Position numbers and translations under genes: made by a program. The notes below the pieces were generated by a model. That model searched no databases. It saw only the letters and a list, made by a program, of their open reading frames with translations, and was not told where the DNA came from. Shown here in pieces: positions 33,688-40,738 of a stretch of DNA of 40,738 nt. Origin of the DNA: Holdemanella biformis DSM 3989 (GTDB lineage Bacteria; Bacillota_I; Bacilli_A; Erysipelotrichales; Erysipelotrichaceae); the NCBI RefSeq assembly GCF_000156655.1, contig NZ_DS996850.1, positions 101,567 to 142,304 of the forward strand. The letters are read 5' to 3'. Position 1 is the first letter of the stretch. The number at the start of each line of letters is the position of its first letter.

Positions 33688-36600
33688 ATGGATTTTTCAA
33701 TTCCCCAAAAAAAGGCTATAGACATTCGAAATACGAACGTTGTTGTTTCTGCAAGTGCAGGAAGTGGTAAAACTGCCGTTTTAGTTGAACGCCTATGTCA
33801 ATTGGTATTAAAAGACCATATTTCGATTGATTCCATATTAGCCATGACCTTCACAAAGGATGCTGCGGCTGAAATGAAAGCTCGTTTACTTTCGAAATTA
33901 AAAGAACAACCAAAAACGGACTATATTCTGCAACAAATGGCACTCCTTGAAACGGCTAGCATTTCAACAATTGATAGTTTCTGTTTATCTATTGTACAAA
34001 ATTATTACTATAAGATTCCCATCTCTTACACAATGTCTAAACAAACGGCATCCTCAGCTCAAACACGCATTGCCTTTGAAAATGCCTATAAGCATGCGAT
34101 TCAAGATTTAGACTTAAATGCCTATACACAACTAAAAATGTATTTCCATTCTTTTGGCAAAACCGAAGAAGATATTCAAAAATACATTGAAGATATTTTG
34201 GCAATCATTAACTCTAAATCCGAAGAAGATGCAAAGGCTTGGATAGAAAATATTCAAGAATCTTATACATATTTAAATCCTAAAATAATGGAATATGCCT
34301 TAAAGTATTTCCATAATCATTGTCTAGCCATGACTGAAATTTTAGATGAAGTAATCGACCAGATTTCAAAGCCTGAGGATTATGAAATTAAAAAGGAATA
34401 TTTATCCAAGTGTTTAGATACAACATCCTATTCGGATTTTAAATCACAATTCGAATTGTATTTAAAGAATACTATTGGCTTTAAAAAGACCATTGATAAG
34501 GTCGATTATTCTAAATATCAAACTTCTTTTAAAGAACATGAAACACGTATTGTAGAAAACTTATTTGATGAAGCATTCTACCTAAAGGATATTCAAAGTC
34601 ATAAAAATTTAGTTGATACATTATTTGATCTCACAAATAAAGTAAAATTGTATTTTCAATTAGAGAAGAAAAAAATGGAAGTAATCGACTTTAATGATAT
34701 GGAACACTTTGCGTATCAATTACTTCAAGATCCTATGATCAAAGAGGAGATGTACAATAAGTACCAAATGATTCTAGTCGACGAATTTCAGGATACCAAT
34801 GAGTTACAGGAAAAAATCATTGCGTCTTTCTGTCATGAAAATAATGTGTTTAGAGTGGGGGACATTAAACAATCTATCTATGGATTTAGACAAGCCAATC
34901 CAAAAATCATGCAAGCTTGGATGGAAAAAGAAGATGACAATAACACTCCTTTGTTACTGCAAGAAAACTATCGTTCCAATGCGAGCGTTATTCAATTCAA
35001 CAATGATTTTTATAGTAAGATCATGAACAATGAATTGTTAGGAGAACAATTTGAAGAGATTGATATTGCCAATGTAGGTACAAAAGGGCAAATGGAAAGT
35101 CCTCAATATCCAGTTCGTTTCTTATATACAGAATATAAAGATGAGGAAGGCAATAAAGCTACAATCAAGAAAAATCACAACGAAAATCGTTTTGATTTAA
35201 TTGCACAAGACATCATAGAAAAGCATAATGCGGGAATGCCCTATAAATCGATGTGTGTATTGACCCGTAATCATGCTCCACAAGAAAAACTGAAAGCTGT
35301 CTTTGAAGCCTATAACATTCCGGCTATGATTACCATTGATCATGGATTCTTTACAAATCCTGCCATTCAAATCGTCATTTCTACTTTAAAAGCTTTAGAA
35401 GATTTAACGGATGACATTTCTTTATGTGCCTCTTTAATGTCTCCATTATTTAATGTATCTTTTTCCCAAATTGCGAAGTGCTGTATTGATAAAGAAAAAG
35501 GCACATCTTTATATATGAGTATTAAAAACGAAGATTTTATGAAGCCATTCTTTGAGTTATACACAAATAAAAATAAAACAATCACACAACTGCTACAATA
35601 TATTTATGCATATAATAATTTCTATTACGCTTCTACAACAATTCAAGATAAGAATAACTTAGATTATTTATTAGAACTTGCAGGGCAATTTGAAAATCAA
35701 AATGATATTCATAGTTTTGTCTTACAATTATCTAAAGATGCAATGCAAGATCAAACACAAGAAGCAAGCTTGTATGGCAAAGAAGATGATGTTGTTCAAG
35801 TAAAGACAATGCATCAATCTAAAGGTCTGCAGTTCCCGGTTGTATATATTCTTTCGCAACACGAGCAAAGAGATAAACATGGCAGTTCTTGTATCTTGCT
35901 TGATTCAACATTAGGATTATCTTTAAAAGGATTAAGTTTAGATTATAAATTAAAATACAATTCGATCTATCATTTAGCTCTACAAACGAAAAAAGAACTC
36001 AATGATCTTGCAGAAGAAATGCGTGTATTCTATGTGGCGACAACCCGCCCTCAAAAAGAACTTGTCATTGTAGATACGATTGAAAGCATAGAAGATTTTT
36101 ATAGTCCATTAAACGCCTATACTTTATTAGAAGATGAAAGCTATACAGGATGGCTTTTACATACATATGCCAATACGAGTGATTCTCTAGTGGTTTTTGA
36201 TAAAAAATCAGAATTATATGAAAGACCATTAAAGGTGCGTCAAAATAACACGCCTTATACACTACCTACATATTCAAAAGCATCTAAGGCTTTTTCAAGT
36301 CAAACTGCAAGTGGTGCAAAAATTAAATTAGATTGGAAAGAGGTTTCTCTTTCTAAAAACATGGGAACCATTCGTGGAACTTTATTTCATGAAATTGTGG
36401 CACAATGCGCATATCCTTATCAAGAAAAGGAAATTATTTCTTATGCGACTTCTTATGGATATACTTTAAAAGATCATGATATCAAGCAGATTCTAGCTTT
36501 AAACGAAGATTCTCTTTACTCTTCTTGGATGAAAGAAAAGCATGTATTTGAACAAAGTTATATTATCGAAGAAAAAAATCAAGTTGTTCATGGCTTTATG

Positions 36601-36798
36601 GACTTAGTTATCTATAAAAAAGATGAAGTGATCATTGTCGATTTTAAGACAGATGCAACAGATAACGAGAAAAAATTAATTGATTTATATGCGATTCAGC
36701 TTCAAACCTATAAAAAAGCCATGAAAAAACTAACGAATTTGCCAATAAACACGTATATTTATGCTTTTCCTTTATCAAAGTGCATCTATTTAGAATAA
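33688..36798 (+). CDS. addA: Helicase-exonuclease AddAB subunit AddA
   Basis: A 1036-residue UvrD-type helicase-nuclease that unwinds and trims DNA ends to start recombination. Walker A is SASAGSGKTAVL (about 21-32), AMTFTKDAAAEMKAR is motif Ia, ILVDEFQDTNELQ Walker B (about 360-373), VGDIKQSIYGFRQANP motif III, VKTMHQSKGLQFPVVY motif V and FYVATTRPQKEL motif VI. The C-terminal nuclease domain shows GTLFHEIVAQ, VHGFMDLVIY and IIVDFKTDAT. It is shorter than B. subtilis AddA (1232). GGAGG lies nine bases before ATG 33688, inside the end of addB. Confidence 0.95.
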   Translation: MDFSIPQKKAIDIRNTNVVVSASAGSGKTAVLVERLCQLVLKDHISIDSILAMTFTKDAAAEMKARLLSKLKEQPKTDYILQQMALLETASISTIDSFCLSIVQNYYYKIPISYTMSKQTASSAQTRIAFENAYKHAIQDLDLNAYTQLKMYFHSFGKTEEDIQKYIEDILAIINSKSEEDAKAWIENIQESYTYLNPKIMEYALKYFHNHCLAMTEILDEVIDQISKPEDYEIKKEYLSKCLDTTSYSDFKSQFELYLKNTIGFKKTIDKVDYSKYQTSFKEHETRIVENLFDEAFYLKDIQSHKNLVDTLFDLTNKVKLYFQLEKKKMEVIDFNDMEHFAYQLLQDPMIKEEMYNKYQMILVDEFQDTNELQEKIIASFCHENNVFRVGDIKQSIYGFRQANPKIMQAWMEKEDDNNTPLLLQENYRSNASVIQFNNDFYSKIMNNELLGEQFEEIDIANVGTKGQMESPQYPVRFLYTEYKDEEGNKATIKKNHNENRFDLIAQDIIEKHNAGMPYKSMCVLTRNHAPQEKLKAVFEAYNIPAMITIDHGFFTNPAIQIVISTLKALEDLTDDISLCASLMSPLFNVSFSQIAKCCIDKEKGTSLYMSIKNEDFMKPFFELYTNKNKTITQLLQYIYAYNNFYYASTTIQDKNNLDYLLELAGQFENQNDIHSFVLQLSKDAMQDQTQEASLYGKEDDVVQVKTMHQSKGLQFPVVYILSQHEQRDKHGSSCILLDSTLGLSLKGLSLDYKLKYNSIYHLALQTKKELNDLAEEMRVFYVATTRPQKELVIVDTIESIEDFYSPLNAYTLLEDESYTGWLLHTYANTSDSLVVFDKKSELYERPLKVRQNNTPYTLPTYSKASKAFSSQTASGAKIKLDWKEVSLSKNMGTIRGTLFHEIVAQCAYPYQEKEIISYATSYGYTLKDHDIKQILALNEDSLYSSWMKEKHVFEQSYIIEEKNQVVHGFMDLVIYKKDEVIIVDFKTDATDNEKKLIDLYAIQLQTYKKAMKKLTNLPINTYIYAFPLSKCIYLE

Positions 36799-36802
36799 CT
36801 TA

Positions 36803-36811
36803 TGTTACAAT
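36803..36811 (+). promoter_or_regulatory. Extended -10 promoter of the NCS2 permease gene
   Basis: TG-T-TACAAT with TACAAT at 36806-36811, right after the addA stop codon and 40 bases before the permease start. The leader is too short for a purine riboswitch. Confidence 0.55.
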
Positions 36812-36850
36812 GGTAAAGTCTTTTTAAAAAAGAGAGAAGGAGAGCAAATC

Positions 36851-38179
36851 GTGGAAAAATTTTTTAAATTGAACGAGAAAGGTTCAAACGTTAAGACGGA
36901 GCTTATCGCTGGTCTTACAACATTCTTGGCTATGGCCTACATTCTTGGGGTTAACCCTTCAGTTTTAGCAGATGCTGGTATGGACAAGGCCTCTGTATTC
37001 CTTGCGACTGCAATTAGTGCGGGTGTCGCAAGTATTATTATGGGTCTTGTTGCCAACTATCCAGTCGCATTAGCTTCAGGTATGGGTGTAAACGCATTGT
37101 TTGCCTATACAATCTGTGGACAGATGGGCTTTAGCTGGGCAGCTGCATTAAGTGCTGTATTCATTTCAGGTGTTATCTTTATTCTTATTTCTGTTACTGG
37201 TGTTCGTAAAGCTATTATCAATGCGATTCCAGTACAATTAAAGTTGGCAATTGGAGCTGGAATTGGTTTCTTCATTGCGTTTGTTGGTTTAAAAAATGCG
37301 GGTATTATTGTTGCTAGTCCTGCAACATTTGTGACAATCGGAAACTTAACAGATCCAAAAGTATTACTAGCTATTGTTGGTTTATTAATTACGATTGCAT
37401 TAGTTATTAAAAATGTTCCTGCTGCCGTTTTTGTAGGTATGGTTATCACAGCTATTATTGGTATCATCCTTGGATTCATGGGAATAGCTGAAATGCCTAC
37501 TTTACCTGAACGTTTTATTTCGTTCGATTTTGAATTACAAGCCTTTGGAGCTTGCTTCTCAGGAATCTCTGAATTGTTCGCAAATCCATTCCAGGCTTTC
37601 GTTGTGATTTTCTCATTCTTGTTCGTTGACTTCTTTGATACAGCAGGAACACTTGTTGCGATTGGTAACCGTATTGGTTTAATCAATGATAAAGGTGAAC
37701 TTGAAAATGCTGAACAAGCATTGGTTGCAGATGCATTTGGTACAGTATTTGGTGCTGTTTTAGGTACGAGTACAGTAACTAGCTTTGTTGAATCTAGCTC
37801 TGGTGTTGGTGTCGGAGGACGTACAGGTTTAACTGCATGTACATCAGGTGTTTGTTTCTTACTAGCCGTATTCTTATCACCACTTATCTTAAGTACAGTT
37901 ACGAATGCAGTTACTGCACCAGCATTGATCGTTGTTGGTATTATGATGGCTCAACAATTAAAAGGTATTGATTGGGATGATATGATTTTTGCAGCAGCTG
38001 GATTTGTCACTGTTATTATGATGATCTTAATGTATTCTATTTCAAATGGTATCGCATGTGGATTTATCGTTTATACAGTTGCCATGATTGCTGCAGGTAA
38101 AGCAAAAGAAGTTCACCCAACGGTTTGGGCATTAATGGTTATCTTCGTATTATACTTTGCAACACCTTATATTATGTAA
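36851..38179 (+). CDS. NCS2 family purine permease (PbuG/AzgA type)
   Basis: A 442-residue membrane transporter of the nucleobase-cation symporter 2 family, AzgA-like branch, which takes up hypoxanthine, guanine or adenine with protons. Family features: N-terminal ELIAGLTTFLAMAYILGVNP, the ALASGMGVNALFAYTICGQM segment near 75-95, DFFDTAGTLVAIGNRIGL near 265, and GTSTVTSFVESSSGVGVGGRTGLTA near 305, the substrate-site region. About 12 to 14 membrane segments. GTG 36851 follows GAAGGAGAG. It lies behind addA with its own promoter, and a bidirectional terminator follows. Exact base specificity cannot be read from sequence. Confidence 0.92.
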   Translation: MEKFFKLNEKGSNVKTELIAGLTTFLAMAYILGVNPSVLADAGMDKASVFLATAISAGVASIIMGLVANYPVALASGMGVNALFAYTICGQMGFSWAAALSAVFISGVIFILISVTGVRKAIINAIPVQLKLAIGAGIGFFIAFVGLKNAGIIVASPATFVTIGNLTDPKVLLAIVGLLITIALVIKNVPAAVFVGMVITAIIGIILGFMGIAEMPTLPERFISFDFELQAFGACFSGISELFANPFQAFVVIFSFLFVDFFDTAGTLVAIGNRIGLINDKGELENAEQALVADAFGTVFGAVLGTSTVTSFVESSSGVGVGGRTGLTACTSGVCFLLAVFLSPLILSTVTNAVTAPALIVVGIMMAQQLKGIDWDDMIFAAAGFVTVIMMILMYSISNGIACGFIVYTVAMIAAGKAKEVHPTVWALMVIFVLYFATPYIM

Positions 38180-38183
38180 AAGA

Positions 38184-38210
38184 AAAAGTCGGTTCTCCGA
38201 CTTTTTTAAT
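38184..38210. terminator. Bidirectional terminator
   Basis: AAAAAGTCGG (38184-38193) pairs with CCGACTTTTT (38198-38207) around TTCT, A-rich on one side and T-rich on the other. It serves both the permease gene and the convergent cytidylate kinase-like gene, whose stop codon lies at its edge. Confidence 0.92.
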
Positions 38211-38868
38211 ACGTATTATTCTTTTCATATTGATTTTCAAAGGCATTCTTAAAAGTTGGGATGCCTTTTTTTACATCATAAAATGATGCTAGTAATTGTA
38301 CAGCTTCATCTGTGCTCATCTTTGATGTATTGATCATCAATGTATAATTACGTGCATTTCCCCATTTTTGATTGGTATAGAATTCATAAAATCTTGCCCT
38401 TTGCGTATCTTTTTCCTGCACAATTTTCTTGGCTTGTTTGGCAGGCACTTGATATTCGTCTATCGACCATTGAATACGTTCTTCTACATCACTGTAACAG
38501 AATACAGAAATAACATCCGGATTATCTTTTAAAATATAATCCGCACATCTTCCTACGATAACAGCGTCTTCTCTTTGGGAAATCTTTTGAATAAAATCAC
38601 TCGCCATATCATAAATTTGTGAATTTACACTTAATTCCGTAATATTTCTAAGTCCTAAAAGACCTTTAGATTCTATTGTAAATAATCCATTCGCATCTTG
38701 ATTCTGGTCTTTAAAGAAATCTGCACAAACCCCCATATTCACTGCAATTCTTTCCAAAATTTCTTTATTATAATAACTAATATCCAAATATTCAGCTAAC
38801 TTACGTGCAATTTCTCTTCCATTTGAACCAAATTGTCTAGATATCGTTATAATCACATTCTTTTCCAT
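38206..38868 (-). CDS. Cytidylate kinase-like family protein
   Basis: A 220-residue P-loop protein of the cytidylate kinase-like family, distinct from the housekeeping CMP kinase. The N-terminal VIITISRQFGSNGREIARKL contains a variant P-loop (GSNGREIA), DISYYNKEILERIA the base-binding-type helix, and DAVIVGRCADYILKDNPDV the Walker-B-like strand; SVFCYSDVEERIQW and QRARFYEFYTNQKWGNARNY form the lid and arginine region. Members occur widely in gut Bacillota; the physiological substrate is not established. GAGGGAA precedes the ATG. Divergently transcribed from the HAD gene next door. Confidence 0.85.
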   Translation of the reverse strand: MEKNVIITISRQFGSNGREIARKLAEYLDISYYNKEILERIAVNMGVCADFFKDQNQDANGLFTIESKGLLGLRNITELSVNSQIYDMASDFIQKISQREDAVIVGRCADYILKDNPDVISVFCYSDVEERIQWSIDEYQVPAKQAKKIVQEKDTQRARFYEFYTNQKWGNARNYTLMINTSKMSTDEAVQLLASFYDVKKGIPTFKNAFENQYEKNNTY

Positions 38869-38895
38869 GCCAATTCCCTCTTTTTTCTTATATCA

Positions 38896-38920
38896 TACAA
38901 TAATATGTTAAAATATTGTA
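38896..38920. promoter_or_regulatory. Divergent promoter region with AT-rich inverted repeat
   Basis: TACAATA (38896-38902) and TATTGTA (38914-38920) form an inverted repeat. Between the arms is a plus-strand extended -10 (TG-T-TAAAAT, 38906-38914) for the HAD gene. A TATAAG -10-like box for the minus-strand gene lies just beside it. Confidence 0.4.
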
Positions 38921-38933
38921 GTGGAGGAAGGTT

Positions 38934-39716
38934 ATGAAAAAAATTATTTTTTTAGATTTAGACGGAACTCTATGGACATTTGAAAAGATTCCTAGTTCTG
39001 CATTAGAAGCGATTGAACTAGCAAGAAAAAATGGGCATAAAATTTATATAAACACAGGAAGAACACGTTGTGAAATCCCTCAATTTTTATTCGATATGAA
39101 TTTAGATGGCTATTGTTTGGGATCTGGAAGTGAAATTATTATAAATAATAAACAAGTTCTTTTTAAACCATTAGAAAAAAGAGATACAAAATTTATTCAG
39201 CACATTGCTAAAGACACAGGCTATTCTTTAGAAGGAAGTCAAACAACATTCACTAGTGAAAAAAATAGAGAACGTATGCGCCAATTTAACACAGACAATC
39301 GCATGGGAAATCGTTTCTTGTCTTTTCCAGATATTTCAACAATTACAGATTCCGATTATGGTCAAGTCATGAAGGTCAGTATCCATTTTGATTCCCTTTC
39401 ACAACGAGAAGAAATTTTAAATCAAATCCCTGAACATTTAACTTTCACAAATTTCTTGCATCTAGGCGGAGAAATCACACATTCAGAATACAATAAAGCT
39501 ACGGCTATTCAGTTTGTCAAAAACTATTATAAAGAAAAATATGATACAGTTGCGATGGGTGATTCTGAAAATGATTTGCCGATGTTAGAATATGCTGATA
39601 TTTCTATTGCGATGGGAAACGGTGTCAAAGAGGTAAAAGAAAAAGCCGATTATGTCACAGATAAAATTGACAATGACGGCTTATACAAAGCTTTTAAACA
39701 TTTAAAGCTATTTTAG
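38934..39716 (+). CDS. Cof-type HAD-IIB phosphatase (second copy)
   Basis: A 260-residue Cof-like HAD phosphatase. Motif I is IIFLDLDGTLW at residues 3-13, motif II NTGRTRCEI, and motif IV MGDSENDLPMLEYADISIAMG near 205-225, with a conserved Lys (NKATAIQFVK) before it. The cap domain covers about 80-180. GGAGGAAGG directly precedes the ATG. It is not a close duplicate of the HAD gene at 5780-6631. A strong terminator follows. Phosphatase activity on sugar or nucleotide phosphates is likely, substrate unknown. Confidence 0.9.
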   Translation: MKKIIFLDLDGTLWTFEKIPSSALEAIELARKNGHKIYINTGRTRCEIPQFLFDMNLDGYCLGSGSEIIINNKQVLFKPLEKRDTKFIQHIAKDTGYSLEGSQTTFTSEKNRERMRQFNTDNRMGNRFLSFPDISTITDSDYGQVMKVSIHFDSLSQREEILNQIPEHLTFTNFLHLGGEITHSEYNKATAIQFVKNYYKEKYDTVAMGDSENDLPMLEYADISIAMGNGVKEVKEKADYVTDKIDNDGLYKAFKHLKLF

Positions 39717-39739
39717 AATCAGAAATGATTCTTTTTTTT
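39715..39739 (+). terminator. Terminator after the second HAD gene
   Basis: AGAATCA (39715-39721) pairs with TGATTCT (39726-39732) around GAAA, followed by a run of eight T. The T run reaches the stop codon of the convergent gene. Confidence 0.88.
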
Positions 39740-40046
39740 ACTGTTGTTGTTCCTTCATTACATCTGCGTATTTTCTACGACCTGGGTGTAAGTTATCAAC
39801 ATAGTAACGAACTGTTAAAGTTCCAGCAACCTTAGTACGAATCTTAGGCTCTACAATAAAGCCGTCTCCTTCTAACATTGCATCTAACATAGCTTTGCAG
39901 CATGTAGCTAAATTTTTTACGCCTGGTTCACATTCATTCATAAACTCTTTGGCATTCACTTCGATGTATAACCACATTTTATCATGAGCTTCTTGTTTCA
40001 TTTCCTGTAAACGAGCAGCGTATTGTTCTTGAGTCCATTTTTCCAT
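39738..40046 (-). CDS. Unknown 102-residue protein
   Basis: I do not recognise this protein. It is 102 residues, soluble, with a charged N-terminal helix (WTQEQYAARLQEMKQEAHDK), a central WLYIEVNAKEFMNECEPGVK and CCKAMLDAMLEGDGFIVEPK region with three cysteines, and a strand-rich C-terminal part (AGTLTVRYYVDNLHPGRRKY). ATG 40046 is chosen over GTG 40052 because AAGGA is better spaced. The composition looks like a real, expressed protein. A small DNA- or protein-binding domain would fit, without evidence. It is transcribed away from the damaged AEC transporter gene behind it. Confidence 0.6.
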   Translation of the reverse strand: MEKWTQEQYAARLQEMKQEAHDKMWLYIEVNAKEFMNECEPGVKNLATCCKAMLDAMLEGDGFIVEPKIRTKVAGTLTVRYYVDNLHPGRRKYADVMKEQQQ

Positions 40047-40140
40047 AATCACAACATCCTTTCTTATATCCTAATCATACAACATTCTACCTAATAACTC
40101 AAACTTTGGCCTTTATTTACAGTTACATTGGTCACATTTT

Positions 40141-40646
40141 TCACAAAGTGTGTAAAATAAACACAATTGGAATCGTTACCACACACGCAACACTTGTTAA
40201 AAATATAGCTTTACTTGCTAGCGTTGCATCTTCACCATACATAAGTGCATATACACTAGAATTACTTGCCACCGGCATACACATAATGAGTATAAGTGTA
40301 TTTTCAATCAATGGATCAATGTGAAATAAAGAAAGAGAAAACATATAAAACAAAGGTAATAAAATCATTTTAAATATAGTAAATGCCCATACTTTTACAT
40401 CCAACAACTCTTTGATATCCATATTCACTAAGCCAGCACCAATAACCATCATAGATAATGGTGTAGTCACATTACCTATATATGTGCATGTCTGAGCTAA
40501 AACATATGGAAGTTTAATATTAAAAATACAAAGTATTAGAGCAACAATGGATGCGATCATAGGTCCATTCATAAATTTCTTAAAAGAAAAGCCTCCCTTA
40601 CGAAATAAACTCTCTCCATATCCATACATCAAACAGTTGAGCGGTA
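40141..40646 (-). pseudogene. AEC family transporter, 5' part cut off by a transposon end
   Basis: The C-terminal 168 or so codons of an auxin efflux carrier (AEC) family transporter. Intact members are about 300-320 residues with ten membrane segments and export organic anions or similar solutes. The first native residues are PLNCLMYGYGESLFRKGGF, followed by four or five hydrophobic segments and the conserved VTTPLSMMVIGAGLVNMD and CMPVASNSSVYALMYG stretches. Upstream of 40646 the sequence changes to hairpin-rich DNA unlike a transporter. A run-on frame into that DNA gives an ATG at 40662, but the protein would lack its N-terminal half. Treated as a disrupted gene. Confidence 0.8.
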
Positions 40647-40738
40647 TTGAACCTCTCATCACTGAAGTGACGAGATTCTTGGGAACAGGTTTCTATCGAA
40701 ACCTTTCTTACCAAGCTATCCCCGCAGTTCCTGCGGTT
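40647..40738 (-). mobile_element. Right end of an IS200/IS605-type element (continues beyond window)
   Basis: From 40647 to the window end the minus strand reads as the right end of an IS200/IS605-family element. It has three compact hairpins followed by a TTCAA boundary (40651-40647), like the TCAA right-end cleavage site of IS608-type elements. It joins the AEC transporter coding sequence directly. Any tnpA/tnpB gene would lie beyond the window, on the minus strand. No terminal inverted repeat is expected in this family. Confidence 0.7.
40647..40738 (-). ncRNA. Probable 3' part of a TnpB omegaRNA (reRNA) scaffold
   Basis: Three minus-strand hairpins: CCGCAG/CTGCGG with a GAA loop (40736-40722), AGGTTTC/GAAACCT with a GATA loop (40704-40687), and CTCGTCAC/GTGATGAG with a TTCA loop (40674-40655, one G-U pair), ending in GGTTCAA. 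This matches the usual 3' scaffold of TnpB guide RNAs. The adjacent guide would be the flanking AEC sequence starting TACCGCTCAACTG. Only the end is visible, so the call rests on structure and boundary. Confidence 0.6.

Noticed and set aside
36799-36850. Second purine riboswitch before the NCS2 permease
   Set aside because: The gap is only 52 bases and shows no GATATGG loop or three-way junction.
37105-37686. Minus-strand frame of 193 codons opposite the NCS2 permease
   Set aside because: Proline/lysine/threonine-rich mirror of a hydrophobic coding frame; no ribosome site or promoter.
1-40738. CRISPR arrays, tRNA or rRNA genes, prophage
   Set aside because: No regularly spaced repeats, cloverleaf sequences, rRNA segments or phage structural genes were seen; the only mobile DNA found is the element end at the right edge.

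Overview
The window is an AT-rich, gene-dense bacterial chromosome segment with the standard genetic code. Gene content and order point to a low-GC Gram-positive (Bacillota), most probably a fermentative gut-type lineage near the Erysipelotrichia. The pointers are a tilS-hpt-ftsH-hslO-dusB run, RNase M5 next to rsmA, addBA, a DUF1146 protein beside an MreB-like protein, DUF956 closing a mannose-class PTS operon, BglG-type antitermination and CcpA-type cre sites. Placement below the phylum is inference from gene content. No tRNA, rRNA or CRISPR array was seen, and no stretch over 300 bases lacks a gene.

Layout. 1-4.5 kb (+): DUF975 membrane protein, flavin reductase-like protein and YfiH/laccase-domain protein in one operon; then two tandemly duplicated small unknown proteins on the minus strand; then two tandem DeoR-type regulators. 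4.5-6.6 kb: a cation diffusion facilitator (-) and a Cof-type HAD phosphatase (+). 6.7-13.1 kb (-): a sugar-uptake block, namely a glucose-type PTS EIICBA, a BglG/LicT-type antiterminator, and a mannose-type PTS (IIAB, IIC, IID) ending in DUF956. The mannose operon has its own promoter overlapped by a near-ideal cre site, followed by a RAT-like element and a very long terminator hairpin. 13.1-17.9 kb (-): split transketolase plus an RsmC-like methyltransferase, an unknown 123-aa protein and an orphan glycogen branching enzyme with an upstream cre-like site. 17.9-24.2 kb (-): dusB, hslO, ftsH, hpt, tilS and a MazF-like protein. 24.2-29.5 kb (-): an overlapping chain yitT, rnmV, rsmA, ispE, DUF1146, a divergent MreB-like protein and a TagO/WecA-type transferase.

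29.5-38.2 kb (+): a guanine-type purine riboswitch with altered core positions sits before a COG2509-type FAD-dependent oxidoreductase. It is followed by addB, addA and an NCS2 purine permease. 38.2-40.7 kb: a cytidylate kinase-like protein, a second HAD phosphatase, an unknown 102-aa protein, and the C-terminal part of an AEC-family transporter. The AEC gene is cut by the right end of an IS200/IS605-type element whose terminal hairpins look like the 3' part of a TnpB-type omegaRNA (reRNA).

The genes work together as sugar uptake and its control (two PTS systems, an antiterminator, cre sites, transketolase, GlgB), a translation/RNA-modification and envelope core (TilS, DusB, RsmA, RNase M5, IspE, TagO, FtsH, Hsp33), and purine salvage or sensing (Hpt, riboswitch, NCS2 permease). 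The items most worth a second look are the variant riboswitch and its FAD enzyme, the attenuator before the mannose PTS, the degenerate actin-like protein, the MazF-like protein and the transposon end.
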